This document shows, one piece after another, positions 62,421 to 64,000 of a stretch of DNA of 64,000 bases. Location of the stretch: the NCBI GenBank assembly GCA_964529415.1, contig CAZGWD010000009.1:124001-188000 (forward strand), given 5' to 3'. The notes under the pieces are model-generated. The model ran no database searches. It was not told the DNA's origin and worked only from the letters and a program-made list of their open reading frames with translations. Position 1 is the first letter of the stretch. Every line of letters begins with the position of its first letter. The translations under genes were made by a program, and so were the position numbers. The DNA is from CAYMPH01 sp964529415 (lineage in GTDB: Bacteria > Spirochaetota > UBA4802 > UBA5550).

Positions 62421-62589
62421 TTCCCCCCGTCCCCCAAAGGGGGCGATCAGTATGGAAATAAAAATGATTTTTATTTTAAAAATAAATAAATACCATGATG
62501 CATTCCCATTAAAAGTAATGGTTAGTATTGAGGATGAAACAGATTAATAGATATTCATTCACGTACCCCCTTAGGGGGACAGGGGGTTT
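62421..62589. repeat. composite C5/G5 palindromic (MITE-like) unit, second copy
   Basis: Left end 62421-62446 with CCCCCGTCCCCC and AAAGGGGGCG; right end 62564-62589 with ACCCCCTTAGGGGGACAGGG. Same order and orientation as at 14745-14880, with a different middle of about 115 AT-rich bases. The gap 62301-62665 has no gene beyond this unit. Confidence 0.72.
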
Positions 62590-62600
62590 GGACTAAAAAA

Positions 62601-62617
62601 TCCGTGTAATCCGTGTT
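62601..62617. repeat. short direct repeat
   Basis: TCCGTGTAATCCGTGTT: two copies of TCCGTGT separated by AA, directly after the composite repeat. Confidence 0.6.
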
Positions 62618-62665
62618 CTATTATTTTTTATCGAAATAACTTTAAAAAGAGGAAGTATAACCTCA

Positions 62666-63403
62666 GTGGAAACATTTAATAATTTAATAGATATCTGCAT
62701 CAGGTTTGAAGAGGAAGGAATTTCCAAACCGGATGAATTGTTTTCTAAAATTCTTCAGGAATACTTTTTTAAGAAAGAATCTGAAGGCGGGAAAAACCTT
62801 GAAGCTCTGATTGCTGAAATTGAAGTCCCGGGATTCATCAAACAGCTGAATTCCCTGCTGGAGCTTAATCCGGATGAGCTTGATACTTTTATTAACGGTG
62901 AGGGAACAAATGATTCTCTTTCCGGTAAAATAATGCTATCGCCGCAATACCTGAAGGTGTTTTACAAAAATCATCCGCCTTCATTCGGCAAGCTTCCTGA
63001 GAGCGTGAAATTTGAGCTTTTTGAAAAAATTAAAACAAGAAATGAATCCATTGTTTCCTCATTCAGAAAGATCAAAGAAGATGTTGAAGCTGATAAAAAA
63101 AGAACAGTTCTGAAACTGGTGGCTCTTGCTGTGAAAAATGTGTGCAAAAGAACAGGAAGGCCTTTTTCAAATGTAACAGAACCTGTAGATCAGATTATAC
63201 GGAATAACTATCCGGGTTCAGATGAAGTTTTTACTGCAACTAACAAACAGATTGCGGTTCTTAAGGATGACTCAAGAATCAAATCTATAATAAAGGCATT
63301 TTTTACTATCAGACAGTTTAAAGAGATCACAGAAATGACTGATTTTTTAAAAACAGAAATAGAAAGGTATATTAAGCGCGGTAAAAAGGCAGCGTCATTG
63401 TAG
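62666..63403 (+). CDS. protein of unknown function, helical
   Basis: 245 residues from the GTG at 62666, with AGAGGAAG about 10 bases upstream. Rich in Lys, Glu and Leu, almost all helix by pattern. No signal peptide or known motif. The next reading frame starts 10 bases after the stop, so they are an operon. Both genes are read in the same direction as tsaD but separated from it by the repeat. Confidence 0.5.
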   Translation: METFNNLIDICIRFEEEGISKPDELFSKILQEYFFKKESEGGKNLEALIAEIEVPGFIKQLNSLLELNPDELDTFINGEGTNDSLSGKIMLSPQYLKVFYKNHPPSFGKLPESVKFELFEKIKTRNESIVSSFRKIKEDVEADKKRTVLKLVALAVKNVCKRTGRPFSNVTEPVDQIIRNNYPGSDEVFTATNKQIAVLKDDSRIKSIIKAFFTIRQFKEITEMTDFLKTEIERYIKRGKKAASL

Positions 63404-63413
63404 ATTTTAATTT

Positions 63414-64000
63414 ATGGATTTTATAGAAGAAAAAACACCAAGAGGCCTGAGCCTCAGAATAACCTTCGCAAACGGTCAGTTTCTCGTTTTTGACAGAAAA
63501 GGAAAATCGATTTATGCAGACAGCGAAGGTCGAAAGCTCATGCATTCAATCCCGCTTTATTTTGTAGTAGGGGAAAAAATTTTCTTAAAAAAAAATTATG
63601 ATAAGCCATTTTCCATATTAAGAATTCAAGGCGGAGAAATAATATTCCCGTATTTTGATAAAGCTGATTCGCTGTGGAAATATCTTTTTCTTCCAACTGA
63701 GGAAAAAATAGATATGATTCCTGTTCAAATTATTACAGCAACTGATTTTCAGGATCTCGCGAAAAAAGCCGATGCAACTGTAAAGCCGACATGCGTAATT
63801 GTTGATGAAACTGTTTCCCAGAATGAAATAATTTTAATTCATAACAGATACGGCACAAGGGAAGTGCTGTCTGTAGATGAAAGCAATAATGATTATATTG
63901 TTAAAAACAGGCCGCTTAAAGAAGATTCAAGAAATATAAATCTGAATATGATGTCCGGCAATCCTGTTTTTCTTTCGAGCATCCACCTTCGCTCAATGGA
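63414..64000 (+). CDS. protein of unknown function, cut by the window end
   Basis: Open from the ATG at 63414 to the last base, 195 codons seen. It begins MDFIEEKTPRGLSLRITFAN and alternates short strands (FLVFDRKGKSIYADSEGRKL, VGEKIFLKKN) suggesting a beta-rich fold. No domain recognised. Ten bases after the previous gene. Confidence 0.55.
   Translation, partial: MDFIEEKTPRGLSLRITFANGQFLVFDRKGKSIYADSEGRKLMHSIPLYFVVGEKIFLKKNYDKPFSILRIQGGEIIFPYFDKADSLWKYLFLPTEEKIDMIPVQIITATDFQDLAKKADATVKPTCVIVDETVSQNEIILIHNRYGTREVLSVDESNNDYIVKNRPLKEDSRNINLNMMSGNPVFLSSIHLRSM

Noticed and set aside
1..64000. tRNA, rRNA and CRISPR
   Set aside because: I looked for cloverleaf-like repeats and regular spaced repeats between genes and found none.

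Overview
The window is a stretch of AT-rich chromosome from a diderm (Gram-negative type) bacterium. Outer-membrane beta-barrel proteins, many Sec signal peptides and lipoproteins point to two membranes. A glycyl radical enzyme, a stand-alone molybdopterin oxidoreductase, a FeoA-FeoB ferrous iron transporter, a B12-dependent acyl-CoA mutase and a hemerythrin point to an anaerobic or microaerophilic heterotroph. The large PAS/HisKA_2 kinases, a SpoIIE-type phosphatase with a polytopic membrane domain, a TatT-like TPR lipoprotein and an MMPL/RND exporter fit a spirochaete-like or deltaproteobacteria-like lineage. This is inference: the window holds no rRNA or other decisive phylogenetic marker.

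Layout. 1-2 kb: two outer-membrane type proteins and a long intergenic hairpin. 2-4.8 kb (minus): an operon of two NAD-dependent epimerase/dehydratases around a CPBP membrane protease. 5-7 kb: a START-like lipid-binding protein, a membrane protein and a thioesterase. 7-9.6 kb: FeoAB with a clear promoter/operator. 9.8-16.6 kb: a 12-TM protein translationally coupled to a SpoIIE phosphatase with TPRs, then GlcD, MTA phosphorylase and an amidohydrolase. 16.6-21.2 kb (minus): a zinc-ribbon membrane protein, a lipoprotein, a molybdopterin oxidoreductase and a TetR regulator. 21.3-22.7 kb: a peroxide-response operon of Cys-type glutathione peroxidase, OhrR-like MarR regulator and ferritin-like protein behind an 11+11 bp dyad. 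22.7-28.2 kb: a TetR regulator divergent from thiolase and IcmF (fused isobutyryl-CoA mutase), with a 10+10 bp dyad between them. 28.2-31 kb: a chemoreceptor and a secreted Cache protein, flanked by a repeat of the pyrC 3' end. 31-33.2 kb (minus): pyrB-pyrC. 33.6-38.8 kb: an RND exporter, a PhnD-like binding protein, a TatT-like TPR lipoprotein and an SDR. 39-39.6 kb: an antitoxin gene and a frameshifted PIN toxin. 41-44.2 kb: RF3, a small two-gene cassette and HtpX. 44.4-52.3 kb: two adjacent giant sensor kinases sharing nearly the same HisKA_2 module. 53.5-59.1 kb: a FadR-type regulator, a glycyl radical enzyme, its activase, an FMN split-barrel protein and a bacteriohemerythrin, behind a clear promoter/operator. 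59.2-64 kb: an adenylate cyclase, CtpA, TsaD and two uncharacterised genes, the last cut by the window end.

G/C-rich intergenic palindromes built from runs of C5 and G5 recur across the window, two of them as paired composite MITE-like units. I see no tRNA, rRNA, CRISPR array, transposase or prophage gene. The most system-like locus is the glycyl radical enzyme operon with its own regulator, flavoprotein and oxygen-binding hemerythrin; the substrate cannot be read from the sequence.
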